9,798 nucleotides of DNA from an uncultured Oscillospiraceae bacterium (GTDB lineage Bacteria; Bacillota_A; Clostridia; Oscillospirales; Oscillospiraceae): assembly GCA_900757695.1 (NCBI GenBank), contig CAAEOU010000252.1:1-9798 (forward strand), in the 5' to 3' direction. This document shows positions 1 through 5,996 of this stretch, piece by piece. The position numbers and the translations under genes are program-made. Positions within the stretch are counted from its first letter, which is position 1; every line of letters begins with the position of its first letter. The notes beneath the pieces were generated by a model. That model was not told the DNA's origin. It saw only the letters and a program-made list of their open reading frames with translations, and ran no database searches.

Positions 1-289
1 GCCAGCCCTCTGACGCATAAATTCTGGTTTCATACGCCGTCTCCTGTTCCTTCAGGCACAGCATGGTTCCATTCGTTGTCTCCCGAATAGAAATGTTTCC
101 CGCTCCGCCGTTGGCCGCCACCTGACTTTGCACGAAGGCCAGCGCACCTCTCTGCTCGGAATGCAGCTCCTTCATCTCCAGCGCATTGGTATAAAGCCTC
201 GCACCGGATACCACCAAAATCAGCAGGGCCAGAATCAGCAGCGCATAAAGGAGCAGCAGCATCAGTGATGTACTCCGACGTCCTTCCAT
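1..289 (-). CDS. DUF4860-like pilin-type membrane protein, 5' part only
   Basis: This is the N-terminal 96 residues of a protein whose C-terminus lies outside the window. It starts MEGRRSTS and has one membrane segment at about residues 9-29 (leucine/isoleucine-rich), followed by an extracytoplasmic part with an alternating polar pattern (LYTNALEMKELHSEQRGALA at 32-51). The start is supported by a GGAGG-type ribosome site just upstream, and the gene begins 2 bases after the stop of the preceding gene, so translation is probably coupled. A single N-terminal helix, its place after a GspF-type gene and its general look match the DUF4860-type proteins found in clostridial pilus-like operons. The function is unknown; I infer a minor pilin-like or envelope component. 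It lacks a classical prepilin GFTLIE motif. The domain name is recalled from resemblance, not searched. Confidence 0.6.
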   Translation of the reverse strand, partial: MEGRRSTSLMLLLLYALLILALLILVVSGARLYTNALEMKELHSEQRGALAFVQSQVAANGGAGNISIRETTNGTMLCLKEQETAYETRIYASEGW

Positions 290-291
290 GC

Positions 292-594
292 TTACTCCTC
301 CCCGCGCACCAGAACCTGCACCACCGGCGGCTGGTTCTCCGCAAATACTTCATAGGCAACAATATAATCCCGGTGGTTGATGACCAGACCGTAGTGTTCC
401 TCCAAATAGGAAAGGCTTTCGGGGTAGGCGCCCTCCACGGTATAGCATTCCACCGCACTGTGGATCACCGCCTCCCGGACCGCTTCCCGCCCGGATTCCC
501 GGATATCCTTTTGAACCCGTGGGGCCAGTGCGCATCCCGCCGCCGCCAGAACCACCAGCAAAAGCAGCAGGCCCCATTTTTTACGTCTTTTCAT
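292..594 (-). CDS. small pseudopilin-like membrane-anchored protein (hypothetical, 100 aa)
   Basis: The 100-residue product begins MKRRKKWGLL, with a positively charged start and a hydrophobic segment at about 7-25, then a short periplasm-type (extracytoplasmic) domain. Residues 55-70 (GAYPESLSYLEEHYGL) resemble the tail of GspG-type pseudopilins, where a YPxSLxxL element is common, but there is no prepilin peptidase site. A cysteine at 21 in AAGC could be a lipidation site, though the residue three before it is Ala rather than Leu/Val/Ile, so the lipobox is poor. It lies 19 bases after the GspF-type gene and 2 bases before the DUF4860-like gene, with a GAGG ribosome site 8 bases ahead of the ATG. 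I infer a minor pseudopilin-like part of the same envelope machine; the family is not firmly recognised. Confidence 0.65.
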   Translation of the reverse strand: MKRRKKWGLLLLLVVLAAAGCALAPRVQKDIRESGREAVREAVIHSAVECYTVEGAYPESLSYLEEHYGLVINHRDYIVAYEVFAENQPPVVQVLVRGEE

Positions 595-613
595 ACCATA
601 CCTCTACATTATA

Positions 614-1654
614 TTATATGGCGCTGAGGATCCCCAGCAGCGGCAGCATCACGCTCAGCAGCGTCAATCCCACCGATACCGTCAAAAAGCCAATAAGGAT
701 CGGTTCGATCTGATCGATCAGGTCGCTGAGCTGCGCCTCCGCATCCTCTTCCATCTGCTGGGCGATTCGTTCCATAGCCGACGACAGGTTTCCGGTCTCC
801 GCAGCGCTCACCAGCATTCTGCCGTAAAGTCCCGGAAGGACGCTGTGGCGCATCAGTGTGTCCGCAAGCCCTTTTCCCTGCTGCATCTCCTCACGACATT
901 GTCCCAGCACGTTTTTGAGCTTCTCGTGGCCGATCTGCTCCAGACACAGCCCCATGGCAGCATCTTCATCGATCCCGCTGGACAGCAGCGTTGCAAGGGA
1001 ACTGGTCATCTGCGCCACAGCAAGGGTCCATGCAGCCTTCCGGGTTCCCGGCGCACGCTCCAGCCACCCCTGCATCCGCTGGCGTCCTGTCGCTCTGCGC
1101 GCCATCCATGCCAGCGCCAGCAGGATCACGCTGACCGCTACAGCCAGCACCATGCTGACACGGCCAATTACGGAAGCGGCCAGCACATAGGCATAGGCCG
1201 AGGCCGCAAGGCTTCCGGTCAGACTGGTATAGACCCGTTCAAACATAGGAAGTACCGCAAAGACCAGCACCGCCAGCACCCCGCACATCATCAGCAACAG
1301 CACCACCGGATATACAAGGCTGCTGCGAAGCCGCTGATGGAGCCTGCTCTGCCGGTCATAGTAGTTGGACAGCCGCTCCAGCGTCTGATCCAGCCGCCCG
1401 GACATTTCTCCCACTCGGAACACCCCAAGGGCATAGGCCGGAAATACACCGGTGGCCTCTGCTGCGTCAGAAAAGCTACTGCCCTGCTCCATGGCATTTC
1501 CCATGGAAGCCGCAGCCTTCTCCAGTGCGGCGTCAGCCCCATCTCCCGAAAACAGCCCGGAAGTCTCGCTAAGGGAAATGCCCGCCCGAAGCATCATTGC
1601 AATGCTGCCGCAGAAGGTGCTCAGCTGCTGCTGTGTAAAATATTGATCCGCCAT
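614..1654 (-). CDS. Type II secretion system F family / PilC-like membrane platform protein
   Basis: The 346-residue product is an inner-membrane platform protein of type II secretion or type IV pilus machines; members hold the cytoplasmic ATPase and the growing pseudopilus. Two T2SSF repeats are visible. The first spans about 8-135 and has the family signature GEMSGRLDQTLERLSNYYDR (82-101). The second spans about 212-335 with AAETGNLSSAMERIAQQMEE (284-303). Hydrophobic membrane segments lie near 114-138, 155-184 and 316-343. The ATG at 1654 follows a GGAGGG ribosome site; the frame stays open further upstream only by reading through the end of the transglutaminase gene, so a longer start is rejected. 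It begins 10 bases after that gene. Length is slightly short for GspF (usually about 350-400). No ATPase (GspE/PilB) gene is in the window; it would be expected downstream past position 1 or elsewhere. Confidence 0.9.
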   Translation of the reverse strand: MADQYFTQQQLSTFCGSIAMMLRAGISLSETSGLFSGDGADAALEKAAASMGNAMEQGSSFSDAAEATGVFPAYALGVFRVGEMSGRLDQTLERLSNYYDRQSRLHQRLRSSLVYPVVLLLMMCGVLAVLVFAVLPMFERVYTSLTGSLAASAYAYVLAASVIGRVSMVLAVAVSVILLALAWMARRATGRQRMQGWLERAPGTRKAAWTLAVAQMTSSLATLLSSGIDEDAAMGLCLEQIGHEKLKNVLGQCREEMQQGKGLADTLMRHSVLPGLYGRMLVSAAETGNLSSAMERIAQQMEEDAEAQLSDLIDQIEPILIGFLTVSVGLTLLSVMLPLLGILSAI

Positions 1655-1664
1655 GTTGCCCTCC

Positions 1665-2573
1665 TTAATATGTATAGCGCGTGGTATATTCCGAATCGTC
1701 CGTGATCTGTCCCGCAGGCATCCCGCCTGCGGCAAAGGTCGTATCGATCCGGTTCCATGTGTTGGCGTCCGCCTTGATCTCCACCGAGATCCAGCCCTGA
1801 TTTTGGAGATAAACACAGTTCCATGCGTGGTAGATCTGGTCATCACCCACATAGCCGGTGATGAGCTTGCATGGGATCCCCACGCTTCGCATCATGGCCG
1901 CAGCCAGGCTGGCATAGTCCAGACAGATGCCCTTTCCGCTTTTCAGTGTTTCATCGGGATCCGGCAAATAGCCGCTTTTTACGCTGGCGGCTTTTTCGTT
2001 GTCATATTGGATATTCTTTGTGAGATAGTCATAGATCGCACCGGCCGCATCCACATCCGATGCCGCTTGGGCCACAAGGCTTTTGGCCTGCTGAACACAC
2101 TGGGACTGCTCCCCATAGTTTACCATCTGGCTGGGCCGCAGGTACGGCTGGAACTCATCTTTCATCTGAACCTCTCTGGTCTCGGTCCAGGTGCAGGCAT
2201 ATTTGCTCTCTCCCGCCTCTTCCATAAGCCGAAAGGTATAGCTGCCATTCCCCATATTCAGCGGAAAGATCTCTGCGGTGCCGTCTCCGGGCAGATCATA
2301 GTTGTATTTTTCCTCTCCGCAGACGATCTGGAACTTTAATCGGCTGTTGCTTTCGGCCTCTACGCCGATGTTCCCCAGTTCCAGCATGGAAAAGTCCACC
2401 TGGATCTCGCCGTAGTCCTCCGCCTGCTCCCCGTGGAAGCTTGCGTCCTGAAAGTCCGGCACAGAAAAGGCAGTCTCTGTGCCATTCGCCGCCCCCGGCT
2501 TGCCCCCACAGCCGCCCATCAGCACCAGTGCCAGTATCCCCGACAGGAAGCGCAGGCCGTGTATTCGATTCAT
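1665..2573 (-). CDS. transglutaminase-like domain lipoprotein
   Basis: This 302-residue product has a signal peptide (hydrophobic 8-20) ending in LMGGC, with Cys22 as the likely lipidation site, so it should be tethered outside the membrane. An extracytoplasmic beta-rich region (about 40-145) precedes a transglutaminase-like (papain-fold) domain at about 160-280. The catalytic triad is visible: Cys217 in GKGICLDYASLAAAMMRSVG, His249 in YHAWN and Asp277 in RIDTTF. Such bacterial proteins act as proteases or crosslinking enzymes, and the substrate cannot be read from sequence. It is the first gene of the four-gene minus-strand operon, with the GspF-type gene starting 10 bases later. A candidate promoter lies at 2629-2657. 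The lipobox is relaxed (Met at -3). A role in maturation or cell-wall passage of the pilus-like machine is inference. Confidence 0.85.
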   Translation of the reverse strand: MNRIHGLRFLSGILALVLMGGCGGKPGAANGTETAFSVPDFQDASFHGEQAEDYGEIQVDFSMLELGNIGVEAESNSRLKFQIVCGEEKYNYDLPGDGTAEIFPLNMGNGSYTFRLMEEAGESKYACTWTETREVQMKDEFQPYLRPSQMVNYGEQSQCVQQAKSLVAQAASDVDAAGAIYDYLTKNIQYDNEKAASVKSGYLPDPDETLKSGKGICLDYASLAAAMMRSVGIPCKLITGYVGDDQIYHAWNCVYLQNQGWISVEIKADANTWNRIDTTFAAGGMPAGQITDDSEYTTRYTY

Positions 2574-2628
2574 ATATGGTCCCGCTCCCTTCCGAAAAGC
2601 TGCCGCACCGGCGCATGGATATAATTCT

Positions 2629-2657
2629 ATTCTAGCTTTCTTTTATGAAAACTGCAA
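2629..2657 (-). promoter_or_regulatory. candidate sigma-A promoter for the transglutaminase/GspF operon
   Basis: On the minus strand a TAGAAT -10 box (2629-2634, five of six to consensus) stands exactly 17 bases after a TTGCAG -35 box (2652-2657, only TTG matching). The spacer is AT-rich. It would give a leader of about 50 bases before the ATG at 2573. It lies in the only sizeable gap ahead of the operon, between it and hxlR. The -35 box is weak, so read-through from hxlR may also contribute. Confidence 0.45.
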
Positions 2658-2674
2658 GTAAATGCTGTGATGTT

Positions 2675-3040
2675 TCACGTTTCTCCTGCCGGCTCCGATG
2701 CTCCGTACTGCTGCTGATACCCCGCTCCCCATGACCACATGGCGTCGAGGATCGGCTTCAGGCTATATCCCAATTCCGTCAAGGTGTATTCTACCCGCGG
2801 CGGTACCTCCGCATAGACCTTCCGGTTTACAAGGCCGCTTTGCTCCATCTGCCGCAGCTGGGCGGTAAGCACCTTTTGTGTCACATGGCCGACAGATTTT
2901 TTCAGTTCCCCAAATCGCTTGGTTCCCGTCAGCAGATCCCGCAGGATCAGTACCTTCCATTTATCGCTGATGAGCATCAGGGTGGTCTCCACCGGGCAAG
3001 CCGGAAGTTCTTTTCTCTCTGTCTGGGCAAGTTGATCCAT
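2675..3040 (-). CDS. HxlR-family winged-helix transcriptional regulator
   Basis: The 121-residue product is a small DNA-binding regulator of the HxlR/MarR-like winged-helix class (about 110-125 residues is usual). The family pattern is clear: Cys15-Pro-Val at the N-terminus, DKWKVLILRDLLTG (26-39), RFGELKKSV (42-50), the recognition-helix region TQKVLTAQLRQMEQSGLVNR (54-73) and the wing RVEYTLTELGYSL (82-94). Cys15 is the position that acts as a redox or electrophile sensor in characterised relatives (HypR, YodB, QorR). The ATG at 3040 follows a GGAGGG site; longer in-frame reading extends through the promoter region and is rejected. It is transcribed divergently from the split-barrel/macrodomain/sirtuin operon, with 180 bases between starts holding two inverted repeats, so it very probably controls that operon and itself, possibly in response to oxidants. 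Confidence 0.92.
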   Translation of the reverse strand: MDQLAQTERKELPACPVETTLMLISDKWKVLILRDLLTGTKRFGELKKSVGHVTQKVLTAQLRQMEQSGLVNRKVYAEVPPRVEYTLTELGYSLKPILDAMWSWGAGYQQQYGASEPAGET

Positions 3041-3067
3041 GATGATCCCTCCAATCGTATCCTTTTG

Positions 3068-3099
3068 GTAACTACACCACAATATTGTGCTTACTTTAC
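3068..3099. promoter_or_regulatory. candidate HxlR operator: nested inverted repeat around CACAATATTGTG
   Basis: A perfect 12-base palindrome CACAATATTGTG sits at 3078-3089, flanked by symmetric outer arms GTAA (3068-3071) and TTAC (3096-3099) about the same centre. The 32-base dyad fits the two-fold symmetry of an HxlR dimer site. Its right arm overlaps the -35 box of the plus-strand promoter, so a bound regulator would block RNA polymerase. Assignment to HxlR is inference from divergent placement. Confidence 0.6.
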
Positions 3100-3123
3100 A
3101 AAATCGGACTACAGCCTTATTAT
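3095..3123 (+). promoter_or_regulatory. candidate sigma-A promoter for the split-barrel/macrodomain/sirtuin operon
   Basis: TTTACA (3095-3100, five of six to TTGACA) is followed after exactly 17 bases by TATTAT (3118-3123, five of six to TATAAT). A perfect TATAAT at 3121-3126 overlaps the -10 but would need a 20-base spacer. Transcription would start near 3130, giving a leader of about 90 bases before the ATG at 3221. The -35 box overlaps the right arm of the upstream dyad. Confidence 0.6.
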
Positions 3124-3130
3124 AATGCGT

Positions 3131-3154
3131 ACTGAGCAAAGCGGTTTGTTCAGT
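3131..3154. repeat. inverted repeat just downstream of the promoter (second operator or leader hairpin)
   Basis: ACTGAGCAAA (3131-3140) and TTTGTTCAGT (3145-3154) are inverted copies matching at 9 of 10 positions around a GCGG loop. It begins at about the expected transcription start. It could be a second regulator site, for HxlR or another protein, or a 5' hairpin of the mRNA. Its sequence differs from the 3068-3099 dyad, so a second ligand or structural role is possible. Confidence 0.5.
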
Positions 3155-3220
3155 AGACATTATTATAAAGACACCAAGGGGAAACCGCAAGACACCCCGT
3201 AAATTTTGGAGGTAATTTCT

Positions 3221-3616
3221 ATGAAAAAGATCGTTGAATTTCTGAACGCCAACCCTGTTCAGTATCTGGCCACTGTGGGCCGTGACGGAAAGGCAAAATG
3301 CCGCCCCTTTATGTTTGCCGGAATGCTGGACGGCAAGCTGTGGTTCTGCACCAACAACCAGAAGGACGTCTATCTGGACATGCAGGAGAACCCTGAGATT
3401 GCGATCTCCGTATCCAGCCCGGAATATGCATGGATCCGTCTCCACGGAAAGGCCGTATTTGAGAACAACAAGGCCGCCAAGGAGATGTGCATTCAGAACC
3501 CTATCGTTAAGGGGCAGTATCAGACCGCTGACAATCCCATTTTTGAGGTCTTCTATCTGGAAGATCCCCACGGCGTGATCGCAGACTTTTCCGGCAATCC
3601 GCCCTACGAGTTTTAA
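3221..3616 (+). CDS. pyridoxamine 5'-phosphate oxidase-like FMN split-barrel protein
   Basis: The 131-residue product is a small single-domain flavin split-barrel protein. The opening MKKIVEFLNANPVQYLATVG followed by DGKAKCRPF (22-30) is the strand pair that starts this fold, and LWFCTNNQKDVYLDMQENPE (40-59) and IRLHGKAVF (72-80) follow the usual order of the group annotated as pyridoxamine 5'-phosphate oxidase-related (COG5015-like). Members bind FMN or F420 and reduce small molecules or scavenge flavin; the substrate is not readable here. The ATG at 3221 has a GGAGG site at 3208-3212; a TTG 15 bases upstream in frame lies before that site and is unlikely. It is the first gene of the operon divergent from hxlR, a frequent arrangement in which HxlR represses a flavin oxidoreductase. 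Confidence 0.85.
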   Translation: MKKIVEFLNANPVQYLATVGRDGKAKCRPFMFAGMLDGKLWFCTNNQKDVYLDMQENPEIAISVSSPEYAWIRLHGKAVFENNKAAKEMCIQNPIVKGQYQTADNPIFEVFYLEDPHGVIADFSGNPPYEF

Positions 3617-3620
3617 TCAC

Positions 3621-3643
3621 TGCCCCGGCCATGTGCCGGGGCA
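3621..3643 (+). repeat. intercistronic hairpin between the two split-barrel genes
   Basis: TGCCCCGGC (3621-3629) and GCCGGGGCA (3635-3643) form a perfect 9-base-pair GC-rich stem with a 5-base loop (CATGT). The following bases are AAAATCGG, with no run of T, so it is not a classical terminator on the plus strand. The next ribosome site starts 6 bases later. It may stabilise the upstream message, cause partial attenuation or affect initiation at 3662. Confidence 0.55.
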
Positions 3644-3661
3644 AAATCGGAGGTAGTTTTC

Positions 3662-4270
3662 ATGGGACATTATATTCAAACACTGGTAGAAGATATCCAC
3701 TCCGCAACCGTTGCTACCATCGGCGCAGACGGTCATCCCCAGACCCGCATCATCGACATGATGCTCTGGGATGACCGGGGCGTATACTTTCTGACTGCCA
3801 GAGGCAAGGCCTTTTATGCCCAGCTGATGGAGCAGAAGTATATTGCGCTGTCCGCCACCAAGGATAAGATCTCCATTTCTCTGCGGGGACACATCCGTAA
3901 TATCGGCAGTGAAAAGCTGGATGAGATTTTCGAGAAAAATCCATATATGCAGTCGATCTATCCCGGGGATACCCGCAGTGCGCTGGATGTCTTCTGCCTG
4001 TATGATGCCGAAGGCGAATACTTTGACATCAGTGACCCCTCCCATATCGCCCGTGACAGTATCGTGATCGGGAAATCAGCGGTAATTACACCGGGATACT
4101 ATGTGGGAAACGGCTGCATCGGCTGTAAGCTGTGCTACTCTGTCTGTCCGCAAAAATGCATCGACATAACGAAAAAGCCGGTTGTCATAGATCAGCACCA
4201 CTGTCTCCACTGCGGCCGGTGCACGGAAATCTGTCCAAAGCAGGCAATTGAGAAGAGGGGGCTGTCATGA
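3662..4270 (+). CDS. FMN split-barrel protein fused to a C-terminal 2[4Fe-4S] ferredoxin
   Basis: This 202-residue product has two parts. Residues about 1-130 form a second pyridoxamine-phosphate-oxidase-like split barrel (TVATIGADGHPQTRIIDMML at 16-35, GVYFLTARGKAFY at 40-52). Residues 148-195 carry two [4Fe-4S] motifs: C152-x2-C155-x2-C158-x3-C162-P and C181-x2-C184-x2-C187-x3-C191-P. It could pass electrons between a reduced ferredoxin pool and a bound flavin; the substrate is unknown. The ATG at 3662 follows GGAGGTAG. Its stop overlaps the next start (ATGA at 4267-4270), so it is translationally coupled to the macrodomain gene. The Fe-S clusters suggest an anaerobe and make the protein a plausible oxidant-sensitive partner or target of the ADP-ribosylation pair, which is inference. 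Confidence 0.88.
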   Translation: MGHYIQTLVEDIHSATVATIGADGHPQTRIIDMMLWDDRGVYFLTARGKAFYAQLMEQKYIALSATKDKISISLRGHIRNIGSEKLDEIFEKNPYMQSIYPGDTRSALDVFCLYDAEGEYFDISDPSHIARDSIVIGKSAVITPGYYVGNGCIGCKLCYSVCPQKCIDITKKPVVIDQHHCLHCGRCTEICPKQAIEKRGLS

Positions 4271-5040
4271 CGCAGGCACAGCGGCGGCTCCTTTTGATTC
4301 GGCAGCTCTTACAGGAAACCCCCGCATATCGGGGTATGGACGTTCCCACGGAACCGGCAGACCAGCAGACACTATTGCGTGGGCTCATGAACCTTCGTGC
4401 CCCGAAGCCCATCGGAAGCGACTTTCTGCAATTGCAGGACGCATACCTGCAAGAGGAGGCTTCCGCCAAAACCATCACCGATGCCGCCGATCTAACCCCC
4501 TTGCAGCCCGGCCTCTGTCTCTGGCAGGGAGATATCACAACGCTCCGCTGTGATGCCATTGTCAATGCGGCAAACTCCGGTCTCACCGGCTGCTACATTC
4601 CAAATCACCGCTGTATCGACAACGCCATCCATACCTATGCCGGGATCCAGCTGCGGCTGGCCTGCGCCAAAATTATGGAGCAGCAGGGACGTCCGGAGCC
4701 AACCGGTCAGGCCAAGATCACCCCCGCCTTCAACCTTCCCTGCCGCTATGTGCTGCATACAGTCGGGCCAATCGTTGACGGCCGGGTAACCGACAGGGAT
4801 CGCCGGCTGCTTTCCTCCTGCTACCGCTCCTGTCTGGAGCTTGCGGCAGCACATCAGCTGGAAAGTGTTGCCTTCTGCTGCATTTCCACCGGCGAATTCC
4901 ACTTTCCGAACCGACTGGCCGCTGAGATCGCTGTCCAGACGGTCAAAGACTTTATGAAAAAAGAGACCAGCATCAAGAAGGTGATTTTCAATGTTTTCAA
5001 AGAAACGGATCGAGCCATCTACCGTGAACTGCTTCGATGA
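4267..5040 (+). CDS. zinc-type macrodomain ADP-ribosyl hydrolase linked to SirTM
   Basis: The 257-residue product is a macrodomain of the class found beside M-class sirtuins, which removes ADP-ribose from protein side chains. An N-terminal helical extension (about 1-75) precedes the macro fold. Key elements are GDIT (88-91), IVNAANSGLTGCY (98-110), the zinc-site pattern C109-x4-H114-x-C116 within GCYIPNHRCIDNAIH, GQAKITPAFNLP (147-158), VLHTVGPI (162-169) and ISTGEFHFP (206-214). The Cys-His-Cys trio is the mark of zinc-dependent macrodomains and is absent from ordinary MacroD proteins. It overlaps the preceding gene by 4 bases and the sirtuin gene by 50 bases, so all three are co-translated. 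Family knowledge makes it the eraser of the modification written by the downstream sirtuin; the acceptor here is unknown. Its start is set by the ATGA junction. Confidence 0.93.
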   Translation: MTQAQRRLLLIRQLLQETPAYRGMDVPTEPADQQTLLRGLMNLRAPKPIGSDFLQLQDAYLQEEASAKTITDAADLTPLQPGLCLWQGDITTLRCDAIVNAANSGLTGCYIPNHRCIDNAIHTYAGIQLRLACAKIMEQQGRPEPTGQAKITPAFNLPCRYVLHTVGPIVDGRVTDRDRRLLSSCYRSCLELAAAHQLESVAFCCISTGEFHFPNRLAAEIAVQTVKDFMKKETSIKKVIFNVFKETDRAIYRELLR

Positions 5041-5896
5041 GCAAATGCGGCTGAAGCAGGCACTGGAGCAGACAGATGCCGTTGTCATCGGCGCAGGCTC
5101 AGGGCTTTCCACCTCAGCTGGGTTTGTTTATACCGGGCAGCGGTTTCAGGAGAACTTCCACGACTTTGCCCAGCGGTACCATTTTCACGATATGTACACC
5201 GGGGGCTTTTACCCCTTCCCTTCTCTGGAGGAATATTGGGCATATTGGAGCCGCTACATCTGGCTGAATCGCTATACCCCAGCGCCGAAGCCTGTATACG
5301 AAGATCTATTGGCGCTGGTCAGAGACAAGGGTTATTTTGTATTGACCACCAACGTGGACCATCAGTTTCAGAAAGCCGGTTTTGATAAAAAGCGGCTGTT
5401 CTATACGCAGGGCGATTACGGCCTGTTCCAGTGCAGCAAGCCCTGCTGTCAGGAGACATTGGATAACGAAGCGGTCATCCGGCAAATGATCGAGCAGCAG
5501 AAGGATATGCGCATTCCCCGGGATCTGATTCCATACTGTCCCCATTGCGGCAAGCCCATGACCATGAATCTCCGGTGCGACAACACCTTTGCGGAGGACG
5601 AGGGGTGGCACATCGCTGCCGAGCGGTATGCGGAGTTCCTGCGGCGGCACAAGGGGCTCAACACGCTGTTTCTGGACCTCGGCACCGGAATGAATACACC
5701 AGCAATTGTTAAATTTCCCTTCTGGCACATGGTCAACGAATGGCCGGATGCCACTTATGCCTGCATCAATCTCGGCGAAGCCGATGCGCCTAGAGAAATT
5801 CAGAAAAAGTCCATCTGCATCAATGAAGACATTGGAACCGTTTTGAAGCAGCTTTTGCCCGCTGAGGGCAAAAGCCAGCCTGCGCAGCCCCAATGA
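4991..5896 (+). CDS. M-class sirtuin (SirTM), probable protein ADP-ribosyltransferase
   Basis: The 301-residue product is a sirtuin of the SirTM class, which uses NAD+ to ADP-ribosylate proteins rather than deacylate them. Visible are the Rossmann NAD motif GAGSGLSTSAGF (34-45), TTNVDHQF (119-126, counterpart of the TQNxD motif), a zinc site with Cys148, Cys152 or Cys153, Cys183 and Cys186 (CPHCG), and GTGMNTP (231-237). At the position of the canonical catalytic His there is Gln140 in YTQGDYG, the replacement that characterises SirTM. Asn121 and Asp123 are retained. The start at 4991 lies inside the macrodomain gene (50-base overlap) and has an AAGGTG site 8 bases ahead; a later Met at residue 19 would remove part of the helix before the NAD fold. 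Last gene of the operon, ending before a hairpin. Confidence 0.93.
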   Translation: MFSKKRIEPSTVNCFDEQMRLKQALEQTDAVVIGAGSGLSTSAGFVYTGQRFQENFHDFAQRYHFHDMYTGGFYPFPSLEEYWAYWSRYIWLNRYTPAPKPVYEDLLALVRDKGYFVLTTNVDHQFQKAGFDKKRLFYTQGDYGLFQCSKPCCQETLDNEAVIRQMIEQQKDMRIPRDLIPYCPHCGKPMTMNLRCDNTFAEDEGWHIAAERYAEFLRRHKGLNTLFLDLGTGMNTPAIVKFPFWHMVNEWPDATYACINLGEADAPREIQKKSICINEDIGTVLKQLLPAEGKSQPAQPQ

Positions 5897-5912
5897 ACGA
5901 TCCAAACAAAGT

Positions 5913-5948
5913 CCCGGCGATTTCTCCGATCATGGAGAGACCGCCGGG
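5913..5948. terminator. hairpin between convergent sirtuin and alkyltransferase genes
   Basis: CCCGGCGATTTCTCC (5913-5927) pairs with GGAGAGACCGCCGGG (5934-5948) at 13 of 15 positions, with the rest G-U compatible on one strand; the loop is 6 bases. It starts 17 bases after the sirtuin stop and ends 49 bases from the alkyltransferase stop. The plus side is followed by CCTTTACAT and the minus side by ACTTTGTTTGG, so the T tracts are modest. It probably ends transcription in both directions. Confidence 0.6.
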
Positions 5949-5996
5949 GCCTTTACATATGATGCCTGTATTTCAATCTATCCGCTCAGGCCGCAG

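Noticed and set aside
845..1705. Plus-strand ORF of 286 codons
   Set aside because: It is antisense to the GspF-type gene, rich in His/Gln/Pro/Arg as expected of a shadow, and matches no family.
1655..1852. N-terminal extension of the GspF-type protein by 66 residues
   Set aside because: It reads through the end of the transglutaminase gene in another frame, lacks the family's sequence, and a strong GGAGGG site marks the ATG at 1654.
1653..2339. Plus-strand ORF of 228 codons
   Set aside because: It is antisense to the transglutaminase gene, whose catalytic triad and lipoprotein start are clear; no ribosome site.
3041..3571. Long N-terminal extension of the HxlR regulator
   Set aside because: It crosses the divergent promoter region and lies antisense to the split-barrel gene; HxlR proteins are about 110-125 residues and the ATG at 3040 has a strong ribosome site.
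4492..5112. Minus-strand ORF of 206 codons
   Set aside because: It is antisense to the macrodomain gene, which has unmistakable motifs.
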